Source of the DNA: Artemisia argyi | Lineage: Eukaryota; Streptophyta; Magnoliopsida; Asterales; Asteraceae | Direction: 5' to 3' | Length of the DNA: 64,000 nucleotides | Assembly (NCBI GenBank): GCA_030686995.1 | Contig: CM060680.1 | Coordinates: 200,681,322 to 200,745,321 of the forward strand | Part shown: in pieces, positions 23,996 through 37,855 of the stretch | How positions within the stretch are numbered: position 1 is the stretch's first letter | How the letters are laid out: every line of letters begins with the position of its first letter | Translations under genes and position numbers: made by a program | Notes under the pieces: model-generated | What the model was told of the DNA's origin: nothing | The model's database searches: none | Seen by the model: the letters and a program-made list of their open reading frames with translations, nothing else

Positions 23996-25284
23996 TGTAG
24001 CACATCTCTTTATGTATTGATTCGAGAAAGGAAACTTCGTGGAAGAAAAGAAAATAAGGGAAAGTAGTGTGTTGGTGTGTGGGATATGACAAAAGAGGAC
24101 TTTTTATGAGACGACTTTGAACGGGTTTGGTTGAAAATAATAATAGACTATTGAGTATTGGCATTTACTTATTTGGAGCACTGAATTGTGGACATAAATT
24201 AAATAAAAAGATCAGAGATGGTGGATTTAATAAAACTTATGGACACACTGGTTAAGGAATATGTATTAAACTCTAAAATGAATATTCATTTTCTATTAAC
24301 AAAAAAGAGTTTTGTCTAATAAAACACAGAAGAAAATTCAAATACATACTCTTATTTTTGTGCATACCAATGGACAAATCATCACCATCCATCTAGTTTG
24401 ATCTAATTGTGGGGATTAACCTAAGATTAAATGGGGAAACATAAGTCCATGTTTTTATCCCTTTTCTTTCTTTGTCTTTTTATCTTTTTTATTATTCATT
24501 TTTTTCTTTCTTTCTTTCCTTTTATTTTTCTATCTTTTTTTTTGTCCTTTTTTTTTTCACACTTCATTGGTTTTTTTGTTTCTTTTTCTTTTTTGTGTCT
24601 TTTTTCCACGTTTCTTTTTTTTTTTCTTTTTCTTTTATCTTTTTACTTTTTCTCTTTTTTTGTTCTAATTCACGTTTTTTTTTCTAATAAACATTTTTTT
24701 TCGCTTTCATTCATTTTCGTCAGTTTTCATACGTTTTCGTTCATTTTCATACGTTTTTATTTGTTTTCGTACGTTTTCGCCTGTTTTCATATATTTTCGC
24801 CCGTTTTCTTACGTTTCGTCCGTTTTCATACATTTTGTGCATTTTCAAACGTTTTCGTCCGCTTTCTTACGTTTTCGCCCGTTAACGTCTGTTTTGATAC
24901 GTTTTCATATGTTTTCTTACATTTTCGTTCATTTTCATACGTTTTCATCGGTTTTCATATGTGTTTGTTCGTTTTAATATATTTTCTTTCGTTTTTGTCC
25001 GTTTTTTCATACGTCTTCGTCCGTTTTCAGACATGTTTTTACGCTTTCATACGTTTTCGCCCGTTTTCATACATATTCGTCCATTTTCTTATGCTTTCGT
25101 TCGTTTTCATACATTTTCGTCCATTTTACAAAAGTTTTGTCCTTTTCATACATGTTTTTACACTTTCATACGTTTTCTTCCGTTTTCATACATTTTCATT
25201 TGTTTTCTTATGTTTTCGTCCGTTTTTTCATTCATTTTCGTCCGTTTTTAAATGTTTTTGGCATTTTTCAGACATTTTTATATG

Positions 25285-26790
25285 TTTCTAAATATCACAA
25301 GTGATATTCTAAATATCACAAGTTATATTCTAAATATCACAAGTGATATTCTATGATATTCAGAATATCAGTGATATTCTGAATATCACAAGTGATACTA
25401 TGAGTACCACAAATGATATTCTGGATATTATAACTAATATTCTGTGATATTTAAAGTATCACAAGTGATATTCTGAATATCATAATTTTCTGAATTTGAC
25501 AAGTGATTTTCAACAATTTTTTTGTAACACGAAAATCACAAGTGATATTCAGAAAATCACAAGTGATAGATATTCAGAAAATCACAAGTGATATTTAGAA
25601 TATCACATTAATATTCAGAAAAACACAAGTGATATTCTGAATATCAATTGTGATATTCAGAAACGTATAAAAACGGACGAAAACATAAAAAAAATGGACT
25701 AATACGTATGAAAATAGATGAAAACATAAGAAAATCAAAAGTGCTATTCAAATATCACAAGTGATATTTAGAAAATCACAAGTGATATTCTTTGATATTC
25801 TAAATATCAACAGTTATATTCTGAATATCACAAGTGATATTCTGAATATCACAAGTGATACTATGAGTACCACAAATGATATTCTGGATATTAGAACTAA
25901 TATTATGTGATATTCAAAGTATCACAAGTGATATTCTGAATATAATAAGTGAATTTCTGTATTTGACAAGTGATTTTCAACAAATGTTTTGTAACATGAA
26001 AATCACAAGTGATATACAGAAAATCACAAGTGATATTCAGAAAATCACAAGTGATATTTAGAATATCACATTAATATTCAGAAAAACACAAGTGATATTC
26101 TGAATATCAATTGTGATATTAAGAAACGTATAAAAATGGACGAAAACGTAAAAAATGGACTAATACGTATGAAAACGGATGAAAATATAAGAAAATCACA
26201 AGTGCTATTCAGAATATCACAAGTGATATTTAGAAAATCACAAGTGATATTCTAGATATCACTTAATATCACTTGTGATATTCAGAAATCACTTGTGATA
26301 TTCAAAAATATAAGAAAATGGACGAAAATGTAAGAAAATGGACGAATACGTATGAAAACAGATAAAAATGTATGAAAGCGTAAAAACACGTATGAAAACG
26401 GACAAAAACTTATGGAAAATGGATGAAAACGAAAGATTATGGACGAAAACGTTTCTGAATATCACAATTGATATTCAGAATATAACTTGTGTTTTCTGAA
26501 TATCAATGGTGATATTCTAAATATCAATTGTGATTTTCTGAATATCTATCACTTGCGATTTTCTGAATATCACTTGTGATTTTCTGAATATGACTTGTGA
26601 TTTTCATGTTACTTATGATATCCAGAATATCATTGTGGTACTCATAGTATCACTTGTGATATTCTGCATATCATAAAAAATCACTTGTGATATTCAGAGT
26701 ATAACTTGTAATATTTAGAATCTCACAGAATATCACTTGTGATATTCAGAATATAATTTGTGATAGTCAGAATATCACTTGTGATATTTA
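25285..26790. repeat. ATATCACAAGTGATATTC palindromic array
   Basis: Dozens of units combine TATCACAAGTGATATTC with AGAAAATCACAAGTGAT. Each unit is itself nearly palindromic. The stretch from about 25360 to 25735 recurs as a direct copy at about 25835-26200 (shared landmarks TACTATGAGTACCACAAATG and GACAAGTGATTTTCAACAA). Confidence 0.85.
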
Positions 26791-27277
26791 GAAACATATG
26801 AAAACGTATGAAAATTTCCAAAAACATTTAAAAATGGACGAAAACGAATGAAAAAATGGACGAAAAGGTAAGAAAACGAACGAAAATGTATGAAAACGGA
26901 AGAAAACGTTTGAAAGTGTAAAAACATGTATGAAAAGGACAAAAACGTTTGAAAAATGGACGAAAACGTATGAAAACGAACGAAAACATAAGAAAATGGA
27001 CGAATATGTATGAAAACGGACGAAAACATATGAAAGCGTAAAAACACGTCTGAGAATGGACGAAGACGTATGAAAAATGGACGAAAACGAAAGAAAACGG
27101 ACGAAAATGTATTAAAACGAACGAAAATGTATGAAAACGGACGAAAACGTATGAAAACGAACGAAAATGTAAGAAAACATATGAAGACGTATGAAAACAG
27201 ACGTTAACGGGCGAAAACGTAAGAAAGCGAAAGAAAACGTATGAAAAGGGGCAAAAACGTATGAAAAAGGATGAAAA

Positions 27278-28696
27278 TGATGCGTGGGGTTTGCACCAGG
27301 CTTTACCTCTCGAGGGATCTCGAGAAGCTTACAACCCCCACCAGGCAGTGTACCTGATCGATGTAGCATAGTATAATGACAAGTACCGGGGGATTGATCG
27401 TTCAGCTAGGAATAGTATCGCTAGGATTAGAAAACCTAAAGACTAGGTCTAGAGATGAGGGATGATTCTTTTTGTATTTATATATTTTTATGAAAGCAAT
27501 TAAAAATCTCGGGTTTTAAGGATTTGGGCGGAATTAGTTGCTAATCAACTAACCCAATACTAAGATGCAATCAAAATAAAATACTAGAAATGAAAATAAA
27601 ACTAATTATACTAAAGTTGTGAGCAATATGTGGGAGAAATGTGTTTACTTAGATTTCACTACTCCCTAGATATCTTTTACACGTTAATTACTTGTTATAG
27701 TTGCGTGGATGACGGATTGTATTCCTTAATACCATTCATGGGGTGGCGTACTTACTTCCCCAATCCTATGAGCGCCTACTTCACTCCTATGTCGAGCCGG
27801 CTAAGAAGCTCCTAACATGGGATCATTAGAATTTACTCATGCATTAAATACAACCAATAAAACCTAGTACACATCGGTTCATGTTTCCTAAGACGTTCAA
27901 GCATGTTACACAATGGAGATCTGCCAGTTTTCTTAAGCCTAACATTGAAATCATTCATCCAATACAACTATAAACAAGTAATCAACACATAATTAACATC
28001 TAGGTTTCATTAGATCTAAGCAAACACAAGATAGATCTAGCCTAGCATGTTGAAATCAAGACAAGTAAAAGATATAATCAACCAACACATAGACATATTG
28101 ATTGAATTAATAGAAGACTTATCTCAATAGCACATGAAAGGATTCAAGGGGTGAAAACCCTTGAATGTACTGTAAAATATGAGCTAGGGTTTACAAAGTT
28201 CAGCCCTAGTTTCTCCACACAAGTTCCTCTCTTATGAATGAAAAATTAGAAAACTATATATAGAGTTTAGAAGGTGACGGCGTCAAGAACAAATGTTTGA
28301 TGCCGTCATCTCGCCGCCAAATAGTTCCTCGGACTGCCTAGATCTGGGTCTGATGCCGTCATGTATTCTCCTTATGCAGGCCGTCACAAAATTAACTCTT
28401 GACGCCCTTCTTGTGACGCCTTCAGGTTTGCACTGGGTCGTCACCACTTTTACTCTTGACGCTGTCATGATTTTCCTCTTGACGCCGTCAGGTACTGTTC
28501 TCAGCATGGAAAATTAAGTCTTTGGCGTTTTCTTCACTTTTATGCTCCAAAAACGTCCGAATTGCTTCCTTTTCCAGAATTCACTCCCAAAGTACCTAAA
28601 ATCACAAAAGGAACGATTTAGGGTAATATTTGATCAAATAAATTCAATTCCGGGCTTAAATGACCTCCTAAAAGTGGTTCATTTTTCGCCTCATCA
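27278..28696 (+). mobile_element. Solo LTR (1.4 kb) with perfect TSD GAAAA
   Basis: The block starts TGATGCGTGGGG and ends CGCCTCATCA, so it has TG...CA ends and a TGATG/CATCA inverted repeat. GAAAA flanks it at 27273-27277 and 28697-28701. A TATA-like CTATATATAGAG lies at 28252. Around 28265-28500 a CTCTTGACGCCGTCA-like phrase recurs several times on a GC-richer background. No coding region or second LTR is present. Frames within are not genes. Confidence 0.85.
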
Positions 28697-29145
28697 GAAA
28701 ACGGGTGAAAACAGACAAAAACGTATGAAAACAGACGAAAATATATGAAAGCGAAAAAAAACGTTTATTAGGAAAAAAAAAGAATAAAAAAAAGAAAAAA
28801 GAAGCGTGAGAAAAAAGAGACTCCAAAAAAAAAGAAAAAAGAAAAAAAAAACAAGAAAAGAAACAAATAAAACTATGAAGCGTGAAAAAAAGACACAAAA
28901 AGAAAGAAAGAAAAAAGAAAGGAAAGAAAAAAAGAAAAAAATGAATAATAAAAAAGATAAAAAGACAAAGAAAAAGGGAAAACAAAGCGTGGACTTATGT
29001 TTCCCCATTTAATCTTAGGTTAATCCCCATCATTAGATCAAGATAGATGGATGGTGGGGAATTGTCCCTTGGTATGCACCAAAATTATAGTATGCAAAAT
29101 AAAGTGCCTCATAAAACACACTGGTTAAGGAATATGTATTAAACT

Positions 29146-30229
29146 TGGTCTTTTTCGTTTTTTATTTATCATGCATTTTATACAGATTAATTAAACATAT
29201 AAATTACTAGAAGTAAATATGTTCTTTATTCAATACATGTACTCAAAGGTATTTTTATTTTTTATTTTAATAAATATTTTAAAGTAGTGATATTTACACG
29301 TAAGCATTTACTTGACACACATAGATTATTGTTATACTCACGTCTATCTGTTACCTTTTCTATTTTTTATTGATCGAAAGACTTGACATTTACTTGATAC
29401 CGCTAATTACCACGGGCACCTATGTTATTCCTTCACCCTCAATCCCATCTACGATGACATAATTTATATTAAATCCAAAAATATTTCTTATATATATTTC
29501 AATAATTTCCATTTATTGTTGGATACATAAGTTAGGTGTGTGACACTAGCATTGACACTATGTATTGTGAAGTTGATGATGATGAGATAAACTTGTTAAT
29601 TTCTTATCTAAAAAATGTAGATGGGGTTTGGAATCTTATGAGATCTTGAGAACACTACCATAGGACCATGAATTATGCTACCAACATATAACACAAACGG
29701 TGTTTCAATATCAATGTGGACTTTTTCATGAGTTGGAAGGGGGTCAGTGTTAAATCCAAAATTAAACAAAAAACCGAAACTAAAAAAGTTTAATAAAAAG
29801 ACAAAAAACCAAACAGAAAACCGAAATCAAACGATTTGCAATTGCCAATATTCAGAGTTTTTACTTTAAGGTTTCGTTTAAATAAAAACCATCCCATGCT
29901 CACCCCTTTACGATTACCATTACAAGACAAACTTGTCCTTTTGGTTTATAAATTAAGAGTGAACATGGATGGTTTGGTGATTTGTGTTGACTAACTTCAA
30001 TAATCATATAACCAAAAAGAAGTTGCACTCCTAGTTCATGTAACCTGAAAGCTAACCACACAAATCGTCCCCGACCTAAACGTATTAGTTTGATATCATT
30101 CTTAATCCTTGTGCAATTTTCTCCTTCTATTCTCTGCCCACTAGCACCACTTTAATGACCATGAACCACAAAACATCATTCTAACTGAACACATAACTCT
30201 AAAACATCATTCAGATTTGAAAAAAGAAA
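29146..30229. other. Intergenic AT-rich sequence
   Basis: No gene is seen. Around 29755-29900 are AACCGAAA-type motifs reminiscent of degraded hAT MITEs. Confidence 0.4.
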
Positions 30230-30235
30230 TTTTTA

Positions 30236-30800
30236 CACCATATTTCTTAATAAGTGGTCACACGAGATAAGTCTTTTGAAAGAAGATTTATCTTGTGTCG
30301 TAGTTTGGGTGAAGTTCCGTGATGTTCCTTTTGTTGCGTATACTTTAGATGGATTGAGCTTGCTTGCTTCTAAGATTGGTGCTCCTATGATGCTAGACTC
30401 GTATACGAATTACATGTGTTTGAATTTATAGGAGAGGAATAGCTATACAAGAGCCTTGATTGAAATTAATGTGTCTAATGAGTTTCGTGATACTCTAGTT
30501 TTGGCTGTTCCAAAGCTTAATGGAAGTGGATATACGAAAGAGTCCATTCATATTGAATACGTGTAGGAACTCCCTCACTGTGGTACTTGCTTGTTATATG
30601 GTCATTCTCTTGATGATTGTCCCAAAGCTGCTCCTAAACGTATGATGAATGGGATATATAAAGGCAAAGGTGAGAGTTCGGTGTATCAAAGAAGGTTTCA
30701 AATTCTACTAAGGGGTTTACAGTTGTGAAGCGAAAATGAGCTAATACAAAGAAGTTTAATGGTGTTCCAATGAACAAGTTTGAGTATAGGCTAATTGTAC
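30236..30800 (+). pseudogene. LINE ORF1 (DUF4283/zinc-knuckle) pseudogene, 5' part
   Basis: The frame reads SLLKEDLSCVVVWVKFRDVP, then LDGLSLLASKIGAPMMLDSY, then ALIEINVSNEFRDTLVLAVP, and a CX2CX4HX4C knuckle (CGTCLLYGHSLDDC, about 30580-30621). This is the DUF4283-plus-knuckle layout of ORF1/gag-like proteins of plant L1-type LINEs. In-frame stops (after MCLNL and after IEYV) show it is dead. The N-terminus is missing, and the 3' part resumes beyond the LTR element at 37861. Confidence 0.8.
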
Positions 30801-30805
30801 CAAAG

Positions 30806-30989
30806 TGTAATACCTCAAATTCTAAAACATACAAAATGACCAAAATGCTCTTAAGTTTTAAAAATTTGTAATAAACTTAAATAAATGCCAAGAAAAAATC
30901 CTAGAAATTTGAAACTTTGTAACATATGATCATAATAAATTATGTATGACTAAAATTTGTCACTTTGGTAAAATAATAATAATTTATGC

Positions 30990-31049
<60 letters not shown>

Positions 31050-33504
31050 AAATAGAAACAAATCCTAAAACAAATAGGAAACTTGTATAATCTTTTATTT
31101 GGAACTTATCACAATAATATTCAGCCCAAGATAAGTATTTTTGTAACCATATAAATCCATATACATGTTTTATATTTGATAAAACCCTTTTGTCGACTTT
31201 AATTAAATCCGAAACCTCCACAAATCCCACTCAAGTCGACTCAAAGTTTTCACAGCTCCTAAGTATTTTTCCTGGTCTTTTATAAGTTCAAATAAGGTTA
31301 GAAAAATAGTGTCAAGGTTTGTGGGTGATCGAATTGAGCCTGGGAGATTTGTTTGTATCGATTAAACCTAGTCGAGAAGAAGAAATTCAATTTGCTTATC
31401 CACACGTTCTAAAATCTTTCTGGTATTTTTCTATCACTCTATATATCATATATGATCTGTAGAAAATGTTTGAATCGAATCATGCAAGTTAAATTGATCA
31501 TACGAATTTATATAAATTAAAAACCCTAAATCGACTAAAAATTTGTAGTTAGTTTATGCGATTTTTGTGAGCTTAGTATATAATTTATTCTGGTCCTTTA
31601 CATGTCATATAAGATTAGTAAAATAATTTTTATAATTTTTGATACTTGGATATTCAGTTTGAAATTAATTTGATAATCGGTTTAATAAAAGAAAAGAAAA
31701 TAAAAGAAAAGAAATTGATTAGGGTTAGGGTTAGGGTTTTGGTATTGAATTTTAGTGTAATTAATGTGTTTTGAGGATAAATTAATTATTGTAATGATTG
31801 GGAGAATTTAGGGTTAGGGTTTTGTGGAATTTTATTTAAATCGAATTGAATTTTAAACTATAAGGGTGTGTTTTGTAATTTCATAAACTTAAGGGTTGTT
31901 TTGGAAATCATAATAAGAACAGGTCTGATTGTATAAAATTAGTATGAGGGTTAAATATTTAGGTTTAGTAACTAAAAGGATTTAATTGTAATTTCTATAA
32001 TTAAAAGGTATAAATTGTATTTATTTCAAATTAAGGGTTAAACTTGTAATTTATGAAAGTTAAGGGCTGTTTAGTATAATCTAATATTAAAGGGTTGTTA
32101 GGTGTAAATTTGGATAATTAAAGGCTTAATGTGTAAATATGAAAATTTTAAGGATAAACTTGTAATTTATTTATTTAAAAGGTTTAATTTGTAACATTAA
32201 TAAAATTAAAGGTTTAGAATTATATATATGGAAAACTTATGGGTTATTTGTATAAAATGTGGAAAATTTAATATTTACACTTTAGACATTAATTGGAATA
32301 ATTACATATTAAACCCTAAACTTTTGAAAGATGACATATTTTACTTTAAACTATAATTAATTGCCATAATGAAACCCTAATTCCATAATAATGATTTATT
32401 TAAGGACTTAATTTAATGATGTGAAATCTTTTTAATTACGGAAACTTACTAATTCTGGAAACCTACTAAATATGAAAAGTTACTAAAAATGGAAAGTTGA
32501 TTAAAAGGAGTCCTCTGATTTAAGATAAAGTTATTAATAATAAAATTATTCTAATTCAGGCAGATATATTGAAGAAGTGAAATCTTCCCATTTTGTGAAT
32601 CTTTCCTTTGATCTTATTGCTTTGCTAAGGTACGGATATTCTGACCTTACTTTTAAGGTTTCCTTCGTGATTACAACCTATGTTATGAACTTTCTGTTTT
32701 TGAAACCTCTGATCTAAACATTTGTTATGAACATTCTGTTTTTGAACCTTTGATATGAAAACTTTGTTTATGAACTTTCTGATATAAAAATTATGTTCTG
32801 AACCTTTAAATATGAACCTTTTGATTACATGAGCTTCACTAGGCATGGGGGTTCCATGTCCGTGTTAGGGATGCACCTCTGACATGACTCTAGGGCAGTA
32901 GAGTGATGTTCTGCCACGTCCCTGGGTTGGCTGAATATATTTATTTGTTTGGAAGGGGCGAATAGATGCATCCTAGATCAGTTTCTGTTATCTGTTATCT
33001 GGTAAATGTGGCTGTGTGTGCAATACACGTCCTTCACAAAATTCTGGGAGCTAGCTACTACATTATGTTGCCTTACATGTGTTTATGATATGATCTGTTT
33101 CTGAGCTTATGGTATTATTTTGGTTATGAATCTGTTTATACAGGTGACTGTATGAATTCCTTAACTTAACCATACATTCCATTTCTGTACTATATTTATT
33201 ACCTAAAATACGTTTTCCAAATTATAACACTTGTATTTTAGCATTTATGTTTCGTTTCATTTTGTTATATATCTCTTCACTGGGCTTTTTAAGCTTAGCC
33301 ACATTTCTTTCACCGCGGAAGGTATTCAAGATAACTTTGGGATAGCTTTCTGGGATTGAGAGTAGAGCTGAGTTGAAGATTTTGACCATAGTCATTTAGA
33401 GTAAGTTATTTATTTAAGACTTCCGCTTTTGATCTGTTATGTTTGTTCTAATGTAACACCATATTATTGTAACATCTTTACCCTTGTTGGGTTGGGGTAT
33501 TACA
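30806..33504 (+). repeat. Left LTR
   Basis: It runs TGTAATACCTCAAATTC to GGTTGGGGTATTACA. A TA microsatellite (about 30994-31046) and a TTAGGGTTAGGGTTAGGG motif (31719) lie inside. Coding potential is absent. Confidence 0.92.
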
Positions 33505-35037
33505 ATTTATGGTATCAGAGCCAGGTTTGATCGGCGGATTCATAATCTGTAGAGCTTAGGCTATGACCTGCGAGTATTAGGTCTTTAGGTTTGGCACCAT
33601 AGGATTTATGGAACAATCTTTGTGGATTTGCTTTAAGAATTCCTTATATGAAATGTAAGTTATGATCGGTGAGGATTGGGTAGATTAGGATATTGGTTTA
33701 AGTAGCAATGCTTACGCATCACTCTGATTCGTGCCTCTGCCTTTAGTTAATCCCGATAAGATCATTCTTTCCGAGGTTAGAAAGTTATGCACAATTTAAA
33801 GTTTAGTAACCAGGTAAGCTCAGAATGTCTTGATAACTACCTGATTAAGCCTCACACCATTTAAGTTTTATTTTCTGATTCTGATTCCCATCTCTGATAA
33901 TTAGTTTGATCATTTGGAAGATTATTACAACCATAAGTGTTTGACATATTTTGAGAATTTTTCTGCTCATGCTGGGTATATTAAGTTTTTCCTTTGACAC
34001 TATTTGATTTTACATAAATCTTTTCTATCTTTATGAGAAATTCGGAAGGTTATGATTCTGACAATAATCCGGGTATGGGTTGATTTCCCTAAGTTCTTTC
34101 CGTTAATAATGATTAGGATATCACATGATAATGAGGAAGATTGATAAAGGTGTGATTGAATCTTTAGATTATTAAGTTCTCCTTTGGAAGTTTTGTATTA
34201 TGATAATTCTGCGTATGTCGTTAAGTTTATGATTATAAGAAATTTGTCGAATGTTGGAAGTATTAGTGCTATATTATGATAGATCTGTTAGATTTCTGTT
34301 GTTTTTTTGATACGTTTAGTTTTTCGTTCAACTTCATTAATGATGATTGATTCTGTTAAATCCAAGGAAGAAGAGAAGAATTATTAAGTTGCTATTAGGT
34401 TGTCTATTCATGACTTGAGATAAAGTATGATCGCCATAAAGGTATATTTATATAATGCAGATATTATGACGCCTGGCCAACATGATAATATTTCCATCAT
34501 ATAACGTACTCTCATTGTGAGCATATGATATCATAGGAAGTGTTTGAGGAGCATTAGATCTCTGCTAGTTGAATTATCCGCGATAAGTGAGACTTTAGGA
34601 TTTATTCTATCCGTTTGTGCTCCGTTTTTATCGTTAGATATCTGGATACATTCGAGTTCTCGTCGTATGTTTGTTGATCGATATTCATCCGTTAAGAAAT
34701 TTCAGAACTCATTATAAATTTTTCTATCATCTGAATTTCCGCATTCAATTTGTTTTCTGCTAGTACTTTTGAGAAGTACGTTAGTTATCTGCTACATGTT
34801 TGTGGTCGTTGAACTAAATTATGATTTGCTTTGATAAGATATGAAGTTATGAGAATCTGATAAGGAAGGTCTGTCTGTCTGTTAGAATCTATTAGAAATA
34901 TTATTCTGAATTAATTTCTGTAACCGAAAGATTCTGTGTTCGTTCTATCCTCAAGAATTCTGCAATTCGATTTGTTTCCATCTGTTCTGTTCATTCAATT
35001 TTCGAGGACGGAAATTTCTTTTTAGAGGGGAAGAAGT
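33505..35037 (+). other. Internal region of the LTR element, non-coding
   Basis: It begins with the methionine tRNA primer-binding site and ends with the polypurine tract. I see no long open frame or retroviral motif on either strand. Confidence 0.75.
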
Positions 35038-35251
35038 TATAATACCTCAAATTCTAAAACATAAAAAATTACCAAAATGCCTTTAAGTTTTAAAATTTTG
35101 TAATAAACTTAAATAAATGCCAAGAAAAAACCCTAGAATTTGAAACTTTGTAACATATGATCAAAGTAAATTATGTATGACTAAAATTTGTCACTTTGGT
35201 AAAATAATAATAATTTCTGCATAATATATATATATATATGTGGGTCGATTT

Positions 35252-35301
<50 letters not shown>

Positions 35302-37855
35302 TTATTTAAAATAGAAACAAATCCTAAAACAAATAGGAAACTTGTATAATCTTTTATTTGGAACTTATCACAATAATATTCAGCCCAAGATAAGTATTTT
35401 GTAACCATATAAATCCATATACACATTTTTATATTTGATAAAACCCTTTTGTCGACTTTTATTAAATCCGAAACCTCCACAAATCCCACTCAAGTCGACT
35501 CAAAAGTTTTCACAGCTCCTAAGTATTTTTACTGGTTTTTTATAAGTTCAAATAAGGTTAGAAAAATAGTTTCAACATTTGTGGGTGATCGAATTGAGAT
35601 TGGGAAATTTGTTTGTATCGATTAAACCTAGTCGAGAAGAAGAAATTCAATTTGCTTATCCACACGTTCTAAAATCTTTCTGGTATTTTTCTATCACTCT
35701 ATATATCATATATGATCTGTAGAAAATGTTTGAATCGAATCATGCAAGCTAAATTGATCATACGAATTTATATAAGTTAAAAACCCTAAATCGACTAAAA
35801 ATTTGTAGTTAGTTCATGCGATTTTTGTGAGCTTAGTATATAAAATATTCTGGTCCTTTACATGTCATATAACATTAGTAAAATAAGTTTTATAATTTTT
35901 GAGACCCGGATATTCAGTGTGAAATTAATTTGATATTAAGTTTAATAAAAGAAAAGAAAATAAAAGAAAAAAAATTGATTAGTGTAAGTTTTAGGGTTTT
36001 GGTATTGGATTTTAGTGTAATTAATATGTTTTGAGGATAAATTAATTATTGTAATCATTGGGAGAATTTAGGGTTAGGGTTTTGTGGAATTTTATTTAAA
36101 TCAAATTGAATTTTAAACTATAAGGGTGTGTTTTGTAATTTTATAAACTTAAGGGTTGTTTTGGAAATCATAATAAGACCAGGTCTGATCTTATAAAATT
36201 AGTATGAGGGTTAAATATGTAGGTTTAGTAACTAAAAGGATTTAATTGTAATTTCTATAATTAAAAGGTATAAATTGTATTTATTTTTAATTAAGGGTTA
36301 AACTTGTAATTTATGAAAGTTAAGGGCTGTTTAGTATAATCTGATATTAAAGGGTTGTTAGGTGTAAATTTGGATAATTAAAGGCTTAATGTGTAAATAT
36401 GAGTATTATAAGTATAAACTTGTAATTTATTTAATTAAAAGGTTTAATTTGTAACATTAATAAAATTAAAGGGTTGGAATTGTAAATATGGAAAACTTAT
36501 GGGTTATTTGTATAAAATGTGGAAAATGTAATATCTACACTTTAGACCTTAACTTTGGAATAATTAAATATTAAACCCTAAACTTTTGAAAGATGACATG
36601 TTTTACTTGAAACTATAATTAATTGTCATAATGAAACCCTAATTCCATAATAATGATTTATTTAAGGACTTTATTTAATGATGTGAAATCTTTTTAATTA
36701 CGGAAACTTACTAATTCTGGAAACCTACTAAATATGAAAAGTTACTAAAAATGGAAAGTTGATTAAAAGGAGTCCTCTGATTTAAGATAAAGTTATTAAT
36801 AATAAAATTATTCTAATTCAGGTAGATATATTGAAGAAGTGAACTCTTCCCATTTTGTGAATCTTTCCTTAGATCTTATTGCTTTGCTAAGGTACGGATA
36901 TTCTGACCTTACTTTTAAGGTTCCCTTCGTGACTACAACCTATGTTATGAACTTTCTGAAACCTCTGATCTAAACCTTTGTTATGAACTTTCTGTTTTTG
37001 AACCTCTTCCCATTTTGTGAATCTTTCCTTAGATCTTATTGTTTTTGAAACCTCTGATCTAAACCTTTGTTATGAACTTTCTGTTTTTGAACCTTTGATA
37101 TGAAAACTTTGTTTTTGAACTTTTTGATATGAAAATTATGTACTGATCCTTTAAATATGAACCTTTTGATTACATGAGCTTCACTAGGCATGGGGGTTCC
37201 ATGTCCGTGTCAGGGATGCACATCTGACATGACTCTAGGGCAGTAGAGTGAAGCTCTGCCACGTCCCTGGGTTGGCTGCATATATTTATTTGTTGGGAAG
37301 GGGCGTATGGATGCATCCTAGATCAGTTTATGTTATGTGTTATCTGTTCTCTGGTGAATGTGGCTGTGTGTGCAATACATGTCCTTCACAAAATTCTGGG
37401 AGCTAGCTACTCCATTATGTTGCCTTATTTGTGTTTATGATATGATCTGTTTCTTAGCTTATGGTATTATTTTGGTTCTAAATCTGTTTATACAGGTGAT
37501 TGTATGGATTCCTTAACTTAACCATACATTCTATTTCCGTACTATATTTATTACCTAAAATACGTTTTCCAAATTATAACACTTGTACTTCAGCATTTAT
37601 GTTTCGTTTCATTTTGTTATATATCTGTTCACTAGGTTTTTAAGCTCAGCCGCATTTCTTTCACCGCGGCAGGTATTCAAGATAGCTTTGGGATAGCTTT
37701 CTGGGATTGAGAGTAGAGCTGAGTTGAAGATTTTGACCATAGTCATTTAGAGTAAGTTATTTATTTAAGATTTCCGTTTTTGATTTGTTCTGTTTGTTCT
37801 GATGTAACACCATATTATTGTAATATCTTTACCCTTGTTGGGTTGAGGTGTTACA
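35038..37855 (+). repeat. Right LTR
   Basis: It is a close copy of the left LTR, beginning TATAATACC (G to A at base 2) and ending GTGTTACA. It differs by an interrupted TA microsatellite with GTGGGTCGATTTTATT inside (35240) and a local duplication at about 36985-37085 that repeats CCTCTTCCCATTTTGTGAAT from upstream. Confidence 0.92.

Larger units (their letters stand above)
24343..29096. mobile_element. Giant foldback element with CGTTTTC and ATATCAC arrays
   Basis: Outer arms are reverse complements: TGCATACC (24361) and GATTAAATGGGGAAACATAA (24425) reappear inverted at 29071-29078 and 28994-29013. Inside lies a pyrimidine-rich TTTTTCTTT arm, then motifs of the type TTTTCATACGTTTTCGTCCG (24700-25270, mirrored at 26790-27270), then AATATCACAAGTGATATTC arrays (25285-26790). 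A 1.4-kb solo LTR interrupts the right half. No transposase is present. Long frames such as 24431-25291 (Phe/Ser-rich) and their mirror images are repeat translations, not genes. No target duplication at the TIR ends was found. Confidence 0.75.

Noticed and set aside
24431..25291. 286-residue plus-strand open frame rich in Phe, Ser and Leu
   Set aside because: It is translation of TTTTC-type repeats in a foldback arm. The mirrored arm gives the same kind of frame on the other strand, and no codon or domain evidence supports a gene.
25285..26790. CRISPR-like repeat array
   Set aside because: Units are themselves palindromic, vary in spacing with no unique spacers, and the DNA is plant nuclear.
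28668..29012. Lys-rich and Phe-rich frames on opposite strands
   Set aside because: They are purine/pyrimidine arms of the same foldback, not proteins.
31715..31745. Telomere-like TTAGGGTTAGGGTTAGGG
   Set aside because: It is only about three units inside an LTR, and the sister LTR has a mutated version. It is not a telomeric array.
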